In this document: positions 1 to 6,663 of the stretch, one piece after another
How positions within the stretch are numbered: position 1 is the first letter of the stretch
Layout of the letters: each line of letters starts with the position of its first letter
Assembly (NCBI GenBank): GCA_044370935.1
Contig: JBILUQ010000124.1
Location: 1-10,677 of the forward strand
Source: Chth-196 sp044370935
Lineage (GTDB): Bacteria; Verrucomicrobiota; Verrucomicrobiia; Chthoniobacterales; Chthoniobacteraceae
DNA length: 10,677 bases
Reading direction: 5' to 3'
The notes under the pieces: generated by a model
Seen by the model: only the letters and a program-made list of their open reading frames with translations
The model's database searches: none
What the model was told of the DNA's origin: nothing
Position numbers and translations under genes: made by a program

Positions 1-1518
1 CCATACCACGCTGACCTCTTTCTCGGCTGCCGCCGCACTCGGCTCCGCAACGCGCGATGCCTCAGGCGTCTCGGGTATCTCGGGCATCTCAGCTTGCGGC
101 ACCTTTTCAACCGGGTCTGCAGCCTTGACCTCGGCCGCTTGCGTGATGGGTTGCTTCGCTTGGGCGGGCTGCTCCGCTTTGGGTGGTTCCTCCCGCTTTG
201 CCGCCGCAGTTTCCTTGAGCGGCGCCACTGGCTGTTCCGCCGGTTTTGTCGCCGGTTTGAGCGCGGCTTGAGAGGATCGTGCCAATTGAGTCCCCGATTC
301 AATCGTCGGGGGTTTGGATTTCGGCATCACAATGGGCGCCGGCGCTTGGGTCTTCCTAGGCGCGGACTCGCGTCCCTCGCGGATTGCCGACAGCGTATCG
401 ATGACTTCCGACAAGGTGACCTGGCTGACGGCGTGGATAGCGCGCAGCATTGCAACTTCGAGGTGCATCTGTTTGTTCGCAGCCCATTTCATCCGCTGTT
501 CCGCCGAGGCGAAAATGTCGATGAGTTCAAGCAGTCGTTCCCTGTCGATGTTCGCGCACTGTATCCGCAGGGCCTCCACCAAGTCCGCCCCGAGCTCGGC
601 GACAAGCCCTCCGGGATCCGCCTGGGCGAGCAGAAGATTTCTGAGATGCGAAATCACATCGCTCAGCAGCTGCGTCAAATCCCTGCCGGCCTCGGCCTGT
701 TCGTGAATGAGCGTCAGGGCTTGCGGCGCATCCTGTGCGAGCAACGCCGTGCAGAGATCACTGATTTTCTGGCGCGAACTGAATCCGAATACCGACAAAA
801 CCTGCTCCTCACCGATGGCGCCGCCGCAGAATGCCACGAGTTGGTCCAGCATCGACTCCGCATCGCGCATCCCTCCATCTGCGCCCACGGCGATCGCGAG
901 TGCTGCATCGGCGGATAGCTCGATTCCCTCGTTTGCTGCGATCTTGAGCAGATGACCCGCGATCACGGGTGCGCCGATCCGCTTTAGATCAAAGCGCTGG
1001 CATCGGGAAAGGATGGTTGCGGGCAGCTTTTGAACGTCGGTTGTGGCGAAGAGAAACTTCACATGCCTTGGCGGCTCCTCGAGCGTCTTCAAAAGCGCGT
1101 TGAACGAGCCTGTGGAAAGCATGTGAACTTCATCCACGAGGTAAACCTTGAACCTGCCCCGCGCGGGCATGAATTTTACGTTGTCGATGATGATATCCCG
1201 CACCTTCTCGACCTGGGTGTTGGATGCCGCGTCGAATTCGAGCACGTCAAGTGAGTTGCCCGCGGTGATTTCTTTGCAGGAGTGACACTCCCCGCAAGGA
1301 TCGACGGTCGGGGAGTCGCTTTTGAGGCAATTCAACGCCTTTGCGAGAATTCGCGCCGACGAGGTCTTGCCCGTTCCCCGCGGCCCGACGAACAGATAGG
1401 CGTGAGCCAGGCGATTTTGAAGAATCGCGTTCTTCAGGGTCTGGGTGATATGATCCTGCCCGACGACGTCATCAAAGGTCTGCGGGCGGTATTTTCGGGC
1501 AAAAACCGTGTAGCTCAC
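1..1518 (-). CDS. dnaX: DNA polymerase III subunit gamma/tau, 3' end beyond window
   Basis: This is the ATPase subunit of the clamp loader that opens and loads the beta sliding clamp and ties the polymerase cores to the helicase. The 506 visible codons show the AAA+ core in order: Walker A GPRGTGKT (residues 45-52), four zinc-binding cysteines C64, C75, C78 and C81, Walker B with DEVH (129-132), a sensor 1 region FLFATTD, an SRC arginine-finger motif and a sensor 2-like GGMRDAESML. After about residue 387 comes a long Ala/Pro/Lys/Glu/Gln-rich linker that runs off the window, as expected for tau. No A-AAA-AAG slippery heptamer is visible in the part seen, so there is no sign of gamma made by frameshifting. 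The start is a GTG followed by SYTVFARKYRP, the usual DnaX beginning; an in-frame TTG ten codons upstream is less likely. No clear ribosome binding site is present. Divergent from the dehydrogenase gene. The identification is secure. Confidence 0.96.
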   Translation of the reverse strand, partial: MSYTVFARKYRPQTFDDVVGQDHITQTLKNAILQNRLAHAYLFVGPRGTGKTSSARILAKALNCLKSDSPTVDPCGECHSCKEITAGNSLDVLEFDAASNTQVEKVRDIIIDNVKFMPARGRFKVYLVDEVHMLSTGSFNALLKTLEEPPRHVKFLFATTDVQKLPATILSRCQRFDLKRIGAPVIAGHLLKIAANEGIELSADAALAIAVGADGGMRDAESMLDQLVAFCGGAIGEEQVLSVFGFSSRQKISDLCTALLAQDAPQALTLIHEQAEAGRDLTQLLSDVISHLRNLLLAQADPGGLVAELGADLVEALRIQCANIDRERLLELIDIFASAEQRMKWAANKQMHLEVAMLRAIHAVSQVTLSEVIDTLSAIREGRESAPRKTQAPAPIVMPKSKPPTIESGTQLARSSQAALKPATKPAEQPVAPLKETAAAKREEPPKAEQPAQAKQPITQAAEVKAADPVEKVPQAEMPEIPETPEASRVAEPSAAAAEKEVSVVW

Positions 1519-1624
1519 CTGCTGAGTATGGGGGGCTTTCTTACAAAATGCCAACGGCGGACTCGAGATATGTGAAGTTTTCGGAGTCGATGCTGCTTTT
1601 GGAGGCTGGGTCCCAAGGAAAGAG

Positions 1625-1637
1625 CGGATTTTATCCG
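1625..1637. repeat. Short perfect inverted repeat in the dnaX/dehydrogenase divergent region
   Basis: CGGAT-TTT-ATCCG is a perfect 5-bp inverted repeat with a 3-base centre, lying between the two divergent genes and just upstream of the candidate promoter of the plus-strand dehydrogenase. It could be a small operator for either gene. Such a short repeat can also arise by chance, so this is only a possibility. Confidence 0.2.
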
Positions 1638-1643
1638 AAAGCC

Positions 1644-1672
1644 TTGCCGCCGTTCCGGCTGATCATTATCCT
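1644..1672 (+). promoter_or_regulatory. Candidate sigma-70-type promoter for the PQQ dehydrogenase gene
   Basis: TTGCCG (1644-1649) and TATCCT (1667-1672) are separated by exactly 17 bases and lie 32 bases upstream of the ATG at 1705. This would give a leader of about 26 bases. The match is 4 of 6 in each hexamer. No Shine-Dalgarno sequence follows. This is a consensus match only, with no direct support. Confidence 0.3.
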
Positions 1673-1704
1673 TCGAGGCTCAATTCCGAACCCCATTCCC
1701 CTCT

Positions 1705-3066
1705 ATGAAAAACACTTCACGCCCTCTGCAGGTTTCTTGTGCAATGTTCGCGGCGGCAACCATGGTTCCGTCTCTATTCGCTGCGGATTCGCAGCCGGCA
1801 CCCGTGCAACCCGGCGGCAAGCTGCCAAAACCGGTCGATATTAAGCTCGTCAAGGTGGCGGACGGCCTCGTGGATCCTGGACATGTGTCGTCACCAAAAG
1901 ACGGTTCCGGCCGGCTCTTCGTATGCGAGCGAAACGGGCTGGTGCGTGTGATCAAAGACGGCAAGCTGCTGCCAAAACCCTTTCTTGATCTTAAAGACAA
2001 GACGATCAGTTCGTTCCTTGAGGAGGGTTTGTATGCGATCGAGTTTCATCCGAAGTTCAAGGAAAACGGACTGTGCTATGTGAGCTACTCGGACCTCTGG
2101 TTCAACGGCGCGACGATGCTCGTGGAGTACAAGGTTTCAAAGAACAACCCGGACAAGGCTGACGTCGAGAGCGCGCGGGTGATCATGCAGATTGACTATC
2201 CCTACTGCAACCACCACGGCGGTAAGATGGCGTTCGGCCCGGACGGCTACCTCTACATCGGCGTCGGAGACGGCGGATGGGAAGGCGACGTGATCAGCGC
2301 GGGGCAGGATCTGCACACTTGGCTCGGGAAAATGTTGCGTATCGATGTCAACAGCAGTAGCTCCGACCGAGCCTACGCGATCCCGAAGGATAACCCCTTC
2401 ATCACGCCCCTGCAGCAGATGACGCTCTTTGGGGTATCTGAGTTGCAGTTCTCGAAGATCCACCCGAAGGCGAAGCCAGAGATTTGGGCGTTCGGACTGC
2501 GCAATCCGTGGACCTTCTCGTTCGACCGTAAGACAGGCGAGCTATACATCGCGGACGTGGGGCAGAACCACTGGGAAGAAATCGATCTTCAACCCGCGAA
2601 CAGCAAGGGTGGCGAGAACTACGGATGGAAGATGATGGGCGGAAGCCACCCTTTCCCGATTGAACTCGAAAAGGGCGCGCCGCGCATGGGTATCCTTCCG
2701 ATCGCGGAATACAGCCATGTGGATCAGGGAATCTGCGTCGTCGGTGTTGGAGTGTACAGGGGTAAGGATTATCCAAGCCTCGACGGCACTTACTTCAGCT
2801 GCGACTGGGGGTCAGGGAAGGTTTGGGGTATGCAGTTGGATTCAGCCGGCAAGTGGCAGATGCAGGAACTGCTGGACCTTGATACTCCGATCCGCCCAAC
2901 GAGCGGTGGCGAAGATGAGGCAGGCAACCTTTACATCACCCATGCATCCGCGAATTACGGAAGCCCGGTTGATCCCGCGGCAGGTGAACGCGGTGCGCTC
3001 TGGAAAATTGTCTCCGCCGACAAGGTGCCGACCGGCGCTGTGACGGCGCCTCTCCAGAAAAAATAG
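1705..3066 (+). CDS. Secreted PQQ-dependent glucose/sorbosone dehydrogenase-like protein
   Basis: A 453-residue member of the GSDH (glucose/sorbosone dehydrogenase) family, six-bladed beta-propellers that oxidise sugars or polyols with pyrroloquinoline quinone and pass electrons to an external acceptor. An N-terminal signal peptide (about residues 1-27, likely cleaved after a Phe-Ala-Ala stretch) puts it in the periplasm or outside. Family hallmarks are seen in order: RLFVCERNG and LYAIEFHPKF in the first blades, the active-site N-H-H-G-G-K at 169-174 (H170 is the conserved family histidine), FGPDGYLYIGVGDGG, GKMLRIDV, FGLRNPWTFSFD, YIADVGQNHWEEID, and a last blade with GTYFSCDWGSGKVWG. Length is normal for the family. 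A possible promoter lies just upstream; the cupredoxin gene follows after about 120 bases on the same strand and is a reasonable electron acceptor. Substrate cannot be read from the sequence, and some family members use other cofactors or have no proven activity. Confidence 0.88.
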   Translation: MKNTSRPLQVSCAMFAAATMVPSLFAADSQPAPVQPGGKLPKPVDIKLVKVADGLVDPGHVSSPKDGSGRLFVCERNGLVRVIKDGKLLPKPFLDLKDKTISSFLEEGLYAIEFHPKFKENGLCYVSYSDLWFNGATMLVEYKVSKNNPDKADVESARVIMQIDYPYCNHHGGKMAFGPDGYLYIGVGDGGWEGDVISAGQDLHTWLGKMLRIDVNSSSSDRAYAIPKDNPFITPLQQMTLFGVSELQFSKIHPKAKPEIWAFGLRNPWTFSFDRKTGELYIADVGQNHWEEIDLQPANSKGGENYGWKMMGGSHPFPIELEKGAPRMGILPIAEYSHVDQGICVVGVGVYRGKDYPSLDGTYFSCDWGSGKVWGMQLDSAGKWQMQELLDLDTPIRPTSGGEDEAGNLYITHASANYGSPVDPAAGERGALWKIVSADKVPTGAVTAPLQKK

Positions 3067-3186
3067 ACTGCACTCGCGGCTCCTCTACCTTCGCCGCGCT
3101 TGCTTCAGATGGCTTCATGCTGTCGCGCCTTCAGGGCGTGGCAGCTCAGCCTAGCATTTTCCCCAGCCTTAAATCGATTAACCTCC

Positions 3187-3840
3187 GTGAAAAAATTCTC
3201 CGACCGATCTGCTGTTCTTTCTCCTTGGCTGTCAGCGAGGGTATGTGCGGTGCTCGTATTTGCGCTCCCCAATCTCTCCCTCGTGGCGGCCGATACAAAG
3301 CCTGCTGAATCCCCGAATCATTCGGGGGCTCACGAGGCCATGGGGTTGAAAAAAGAACTGATCGAGGGGCTTACTCCGGCGGACTTCCTGAGACTTTCCG
3401 ATAAACCCAACACGGTGCATCTCACGGTGATTGCGGCTTATTCGACGAACAATTACGGAATGAACTTCAACGGGTTTGCCCATGGAAATGCGACCTACAC
3501 GGTTCCAACCGGATGGACGGTGGAGGTGACCTTCATCAACCCGAGTCCGGTGCCGCACAGCGCCATCATCGTGGAGCGGGATCAGGTGAAAAAGCTGCAG
3601 GTGGCGGAGCCAGCGTTCAAGGGCGCCGCCGTTGCGAGCCACATCACGGGCATCAGCACCAGCAAATCCACGTTTCAGTTCGTGGCGGATGAAGCCGGGG
3701 AATATGCGATCGCATGCGGGTTTCCGTCGCATGCCTTGGCGGGGCATTGGATCGGTTTTGAAGTAAGCGCCTCGGCAAAAGCGCCAAGCTTGAAGCTTGG
3801 TGAAGCCGAGGCCGTTCAAGCTTCGCCAGCGAAAAAGTAG
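3187..3840 (+). CDS. Secreted sulfocyanin-like cupredoxin with a His at the axial Met position
   Basis: A small secreted blue-copper-type electron carrier. From the GTG at 3187 it has 217 residues: a signal peptide (KKFSDR start, hydrophobic core VCAVLVFALPNLSLV, then Ala-Ala-Asp), a charged linker, and one cupredoxin domain at about residues 65-195. It resembles sulfocyanin (SoxE family): YTVPTGWTVEVTFINPSPVPH supplies the first copper ligand H124 in the usual N-P-x-x-x-P-H-S setting, and ACGFPSHALAGHW supplies C177, H182 and H187. In sulfocyanin and rusticyanin the last position is methionine; here the codon is CAT, histidine. Earlier in-frame starts exist (TTG 3100, ATG 3109), but they would put about 29 unhelpful residues before the signal peptide. 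The C-terminal tail is low-complexity and Ala/Lys-rich. Being directly downstream of the PQQ dehydrogenase suggests a redox partnership, which is inference. Confidence 0.8.
   Translation: MKKFSDRSAVLSPWLSARVCAVLVFALPNLSLVAADTKPAESPNHSGAHEAMGLKKELIEGLTPADFLRLSDKPNTVHLTVIAAYSTNNYGMNFNGFAHGNATYTVPTGWTVEVTFINPSPVPHSAIIVERDQVKKLQVAEPAFKGAAVASHITGISTSKSTFQFVADEAGEYAIACGFPSHALAGHWIGFEVSASAKAPSLKLGEAEAVQASPAKK
3784..3824 (+). repeat. Cluster of AAGCTT-centred inverted repeats at the 3' end of the cupredoxin gene
   Basis: CCAAGCTT (3784-3791) and AAGCTTGG (3793-3800) are perfect reverse complements around one base, and GAAGCTTG (3792-3799) can also pair with CAAGCTTC (3817-3824) over a 15-base loop. 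The cluster lies in the low-complexity coding tail. It could form alternative hairpins near the end of the transcript, but no T-run follows, so it is not a standard terminator. Confidence 0.45.
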
Positions 3841-3870
3841 CAGGCCAGGGGTCGCTCTTTTCTTTGCGAA

Positions 3871-3891
3871 GGACCGCTTTCTGTCCGGTCC
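3871..3891 (+). terminator. Weak hairpin between cupredoxin and exonuclease III genes
   Basis: GGACCG (3871-3876) pairs perfectly with CGGTCC (3886-3891) over a 9-base loop, 31 bases after the cupredoxin stop and 18 bases before the exonuclease start. It may end transcription or protect the 3' end of the dehydrogenase/cupredoxin message. The following AAACTTGTTT is not a proper T-tract, so terminator function is doubtful. Confidence 0.3.
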
Positions 3892-3909
3892 AAACTTGTT
3901 TACGCTTCA

Positions 3910-4665
3910 ATGATGAAACTGCTTTCTTGGAATGTGAACGGGCTTCGCGCTGTCCTGAAAAAAAACTTCAACGAGTTTCTCGCCTCCGAATCACCGGACA
4001 TTCTATCACTCCAAGAAACCAAGTGCGCGCCCTCGGACATTGAATGTGAATGGCCGGGTTATCATGTGTTTTGGAATAGCGCCGAGAAAAAGGGCTACTC
4101 GGGGACGGCGATCTTTTCGCGGGCCAAGCCCATTTCAGTGATGGAGGGGATCGGCATCGACGCGCACGACAAGGAGGGGAGGGTATTAACCGCAGAGTAC
4201 GACGACTTTTTCCTGGTGAACGTCTATGTCCCGAATTCAAAGCGGGAGCTTGAGCGCTTGCCTTACCGGCAGGATTGGGATCGTGATTTTTTAAAGTATT
4301 TACAGACGCTCGACGCGAAAAAACCTGTGGTGTTTTGCGGGGACTTGAATGTCGCGCATCAAGAACGTGACCTTGCCCGTCCAAAGCAGAACACGCGAAC
4401 TCACGGATTCACCATTGAAGAGCGCTCGGGGTTTCAGGGCTTTGTCGATGGCGGATTTGTCGACTCATTCCGCGAATTCGAGCAGGCAGGCGGCCACTAC
4501 ACCTGGTGGAGCCTCATGGCGGGGGCGAGGGCTAAAAACGTCGGGTGGCGGATTGATTATTTTCTGACAAGTAAAAATCTGGTTTCAAAAATGAAACGCG
4601 CTTGGATCATGCCGCAAGTCATGGGGTCGGATCACTGCCCGGTCGGTTTAGAGCTCTCGTTTTGA
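3910..4665 (+). CDS. xth: Exodeoxyribonuclease III / AP endonuclease
   Basis: A 251-residue cytoplasmic repair enzyme of the ExoIII/APE1 family. Members cut the backbone 5' to abasic sites and degrade the 3' strand of duplex DNA in base-excision repair. It has the full exonuclease-endonuclease-phosphatase fold signature: SWNVNG with N8, LQETK with metal ligand E36, NVYVPNS with Y106, GDLNVAH with catalytic D145 and N147, GWRIDYFLTS, and the closing GSDHCPVGLEL with D241 and H242. Length matches the bacterial family. Two consecutive ATG codons (3910 and 3913) are possible starts; no clear Shine-Dalgarno sequence is seen. It shows more of the ExoA/APE1 style (GWRIDY, SDHCP) than the shorter E. 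coli style motifs. It stands alone between secreted-protein genes with no functional link to them. Confidence 0.95.
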   Translation: MMKLLSWNVNGLRAVLKKNFNEFLASESPDILSLQETKCAPSDIECEWPGYHVFWNSAEKKGYSGTAIFSRAKPISVMEGIGIDAHDKEGRVLTAEYDDFFLVNVYVPNSKRELERLPYRQDWDRDFLKYLQTLDAKKPVVFCGDLNVAHQERDLARPKQNTRTHGFTIEERSGFQGFVDGGFVDSFREFEQAGGHYTWWSLMAGARAKNVGWRIDYFLTSKNLVSKMKRAWIMPQVMGSDHCPVGLELSF

Positions 4666-4677
4666 CGCTGAGTTGAG

Positions 4678-4706
4678 TTGCCACCGAAACGCCACGATGA
4701 AATAAC
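4678..4706 (+). promoter_or_regulatory. Candidate promoter for the pseudo-sulfatase gene
   Basis: TTGCCA (4678-4683, 5 of 6 to the -35 consensus) and AATAAC (4701-4706, 4 of 6 to the -10 consensus, lacking both outer T residues) are 17 bases apart, just after the exonuclease III stop. Transcription would start near 4713, leaving a leader of roughly 78 bases that contains the 4756-4783 hairpin. Consensus match only. Confidence 0.27.
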
Positions 4707-4755
4707 CGGCCTTGAGCAAATTCTTCCTACGAATGGGCTGCTTTCGTGGATCAAC

Positions 4756-4783
4756 GTGGGGAAGAGTTTAACGTTTTCCCCAC
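4756..4783 (+). promoter_or_regulatory. Leader hairpin immediately upstream of the pseudo-sulfatase start
   Basis: GTGGGGAAGA (4756-4765) pairs with TTTTCCCCAC (4774-4783) over an 8-base loop: ten pairs including one G-U wobble. It ends 7 bases before the ATG at 4791, where a ribosome would bind, and no Shine-Dalgarno sequence is present. It has no T-run after it, so it is not a standard terminator for the exonuclease gene. A role in controlling translation is inference. Confidence 0.45.
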
Positions 4784-4790
4784 CCCCCAG

Positions 4791-6302
4791 ATGAGCCACT
4801 TGCTGCCAACCATAAGCGCCTGTTGTCTGGTCCTTGTGGGAATCACTTCCGGGGCTTCTCCCGCTGCGAATAGGCCGAACATCATTTTGTTCGTGGCCGA
4901 CGGAATCGGGTACTCCGATCTGGGTTGCTACGGCGGTGAAGCGCAGACGCCCTACTTGGACTATCTCGCCAGTAATGGCGCTAGGTGTTCTCAAGCCTAC
5001 AGCACCGGCAATGGGCCGGCAACGCGCTCCGCCCTTTTGAGTGGATATTACCCGCAGCATATCGACGCCGGCATGTTGAATCCGGGACGAATGTTGCCTG
5101 CATGTTTAAAAACCGCCGGCTATCGCTGCTACCAAGCCGGACCATGGGATTTTGCATTGGACCCGCGCAACGCAGGGTTTGATCATTCCTACGCGAGGAT
5201 GCTGCAGCAGCAGCACGGCGGAACAGAGATGTTCTGGACGCGAGATGGGCAAAAGGTCCCACCAAAGGCAAAAGACGCGGAAGCTTTCGATGATAGTTCC
5301 ATGGGTCTTCTCGACTTCCTGCGGGAACATTCGGCACAGAACAATACGCAGCCTTTTTTTGTTTATGCGGCCATTGATGCTCCAGACTGCGCCCTGGTTT
5401 TAACGAAGGAGGAAAACGAGGCGTACGCGGACAAATTTGGCGAGGGCACCGAATCCCTAAGGCAGGGACGACTGGAGCGTTTGTGGGAAAGGGGACTGGC
5501 TGTGCACGCGGAGCTTTCCAGTCCGGCCAAGCCTGCGATCGAGTGGAGTGCCTTGAATGTCGATGAGCGCAGGCGTTTTCAACAGGCCATGGCGCTCAGG
5601 GCCGCGGCAATTGGCCGAATGGATCGGAGGATAGGCCGGGTGCTTGAGCAAGTGAAAGCAATGGGGGCGTGGAATCAGACGGTAGTGCTGTTCACGAGCA
5701 GTTCAGGGGCTGCCATAAATTTGGAGGCGCCTTCAAACGCAGGTGGAGCGGGTGAATCGCCGACTGACGCCCGGGGTATCCAGCTCGCAGCCGTTGCGAA
5801 TACGCCGTTTCGGTTCGGGGGCGGGACAGTCTTTGAGGGTGGGATTGCCGGTCCGCTCATCGTGCACTGGCCCGCGGGGGTGAAGTCGAAGGACGGACTT
5901 CGGGAGCAGGTGATTCATTCCATTGATTTTGCAGCGACCATTTTGAAGCTCACGGGCGCGCAATGGCCCAAAAAAGTCGAGGGCAGGGAGGAGCCCGCAG
6001 CGGACGGGCTGGATGTGGGTCCCGCACTATTGGAGAACAAAGCAATCAGCAGCAGGGTCTTATGGTGGCAGACTGGCGGTGGCAGGGCCTTTCGCCTGGG
6101 CGACTGGAAGTGGCTCGAATCCAACGACAAAACTCAGGAACTATACTACCTCAGGGCGGACCGGTCCGAATCGCGTGACTTAGCTCCCGCTAACCACGAA
6201 AGATGTAAGGAAATGGAGCTGCAGTGGGGGAAAATGCTGGCGCGCTTTAAAAAAGACACGCCAGAACCCTCTGCAAATCAAGAAAAAGCGGGGAGTCAGT
6301 AG
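4791..6302 (+). CDS. Secreted sulfatase-fold protein lacking all catalytic residues (pseudo-sulfatase)
   Basis: A 503-residue protein with an intact sulfatase/alkaline-phosphatase-fold outline: signal peptide (about 1-26), RPNIILFVADGIGYSDLG at the N-terminus, TRSALLSGYYP after the nucleophile site, AGFDHSY, PFFVYAA, VVLFTSSSG, FEGGIAGPLIVHWPAG and a C-terminal subdomain ending in YYLRADRSESRDLA. Yet the expected active-site positions are substituted: second N-terminal Asp to G38, the formylglycine Cys of C-x-P-x-R to G75 (with Pro to Ala two residues on), Lys and His of GKWHLG to P118 and D120, the central His to D199, Asp-Asn of SDNGG to S304-S305, and the later Lys to G344. Hydrolysis of sulfate esters by the normal mechanism is therefore unlikely. 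The reading frame is full length with no internal stop or frameshift, so it is not a simple decayed gene. ATG 4791 is preferred because it starts the signal peptide directly; an in-frame GTG at 4746 is possible. Role unknown. Confidence 0.83.
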   Translation: MSHLLPTISACCLVLVGITSGASPAANRPNIILFVADGIGYSDLGCYGGEAQTPYLDYLASNGARCSQAYSTGNGPATRSALLSGYYPQHIDAGMLNPGRMLPACLKTAGYRCYQAGPWDFALDPRNAGFDHSYARMLQQQHGGTEMFWTRDGQKVPPKAKDAEAFDDSSMGLLDFLREHSAQNNTQPFFVYAAIDAPDCALVLTKEENEAYADKFGEGTESLRQGRLERLWERGLAVHAELSSPAKPAIEWSALNVDERRRFQQAMALRAAAIGRMDRRIGRVLEQVKAMGAWNQTVVLFTSSSGAAINLEAPSNAGGAGESPTDARGIQLAAVANTPFRFGGGTVFEGGIAGPLIVHWPAGVKSKDGLREQVIHSIDFAATILKLTGAQWPKKVEGREEPAADGLDVGPALLENKAISSRVLWWQTGGGRAFRLGDWKWLESNDKTQELYYLRADRSESRDLAPANHERCKEMELQWGKMLARFKKDTPEPSANQEKAGSQ

Positions 6303-6663
6303 GCTGTGGCGTTTATTTTTCGAAAAAGGGATTGCGCCTTCCCACGTTCCATGTGATCTTAATTCCGTTCTGGGGGGAACAGCAGCCCTCCGAGTGCCCT
6401 ACGGCCTCGGGGGGCTGCAATTTTTTTGCCCTGAAGTCTCGGACAGGGGACGCCGATTGTGAGCTCAATTTGCCTCGTAAGTCCTCCCCGGCGGCAAACT
6501 TCTGCCAAACGTCTGCTGCGCGCTCGGGATGCTCGCTCGGAAAGCTGATACCCGAGACTGCTGCCACGCCGGCGTATGTCGTTGAAATTCTAATTCTGGG
6601 ACCAGCGTGTCCGAGTGAATCGAGGCTTCCATCCGCGGCCTGATGTTCCTCCAATAGCAGTCT
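6303..6663. other. 361-base intergenic region between pseudo-sulfatase and MiaE genes
   Basis: The left part holds the terminator described at 6382-6427. In the remaining 236 bases (6428-6663) I find no recognisable gene, promoter or RNA. Open frames exist on both strands: a minus-strand frame ends at a TAA at 6313-6315 and a plus-strand frame runs to 6643. Neither resembles a known protein, and both run through the terminator hairpin, so they are probably chance frames. No Shine-Dalgarno sequence precedes the MiaE start at 6664. Confidence 0.5.
6382..6427 (+). terminator. Strong rho-independent terminator after the pseudo-sulfatase gene
   Basis: GCAGCCCTCCGAG (6382-6394) pairs with CTCGGGGGGCTGC (6406-6418) over 13 positions with one G-U wobble. 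The 11-base loop can add a further GCC/GGC pairing. The stem is followed by AATTTTTTT (6419-6427). It lies 79 bases after the stop codon at 6302 and has no T-run on the opposite side, so it serves the plus strand. Confidence 0.85.

Noticed and set aside
94..918. A 274-codon open frame on the plus strand
   Set aside because: It lies wholly antisense to dnaX, whose AAA+ and domain III sequence is unmistakable. The translation is Arg/Leu/Gly-rich without any known motif, as expected for the opposite strand of GC-rich coding DNA.
4791..6302. Calling this gene a pseudogene
   Set aside because: Although all catalytic residues are lost, the frame is uninterrupted over 503 codons, the signal peptide and fold motifs are kept, and a strong terminator follows. 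It is better described as a pseudoenzyme.
6332..6643. A 103-codon plus-strand open frame in the same gap
   Set aside because: It also runs through the terminator hairpin and T-run, has no ribosome binding site and resembles nothing known.
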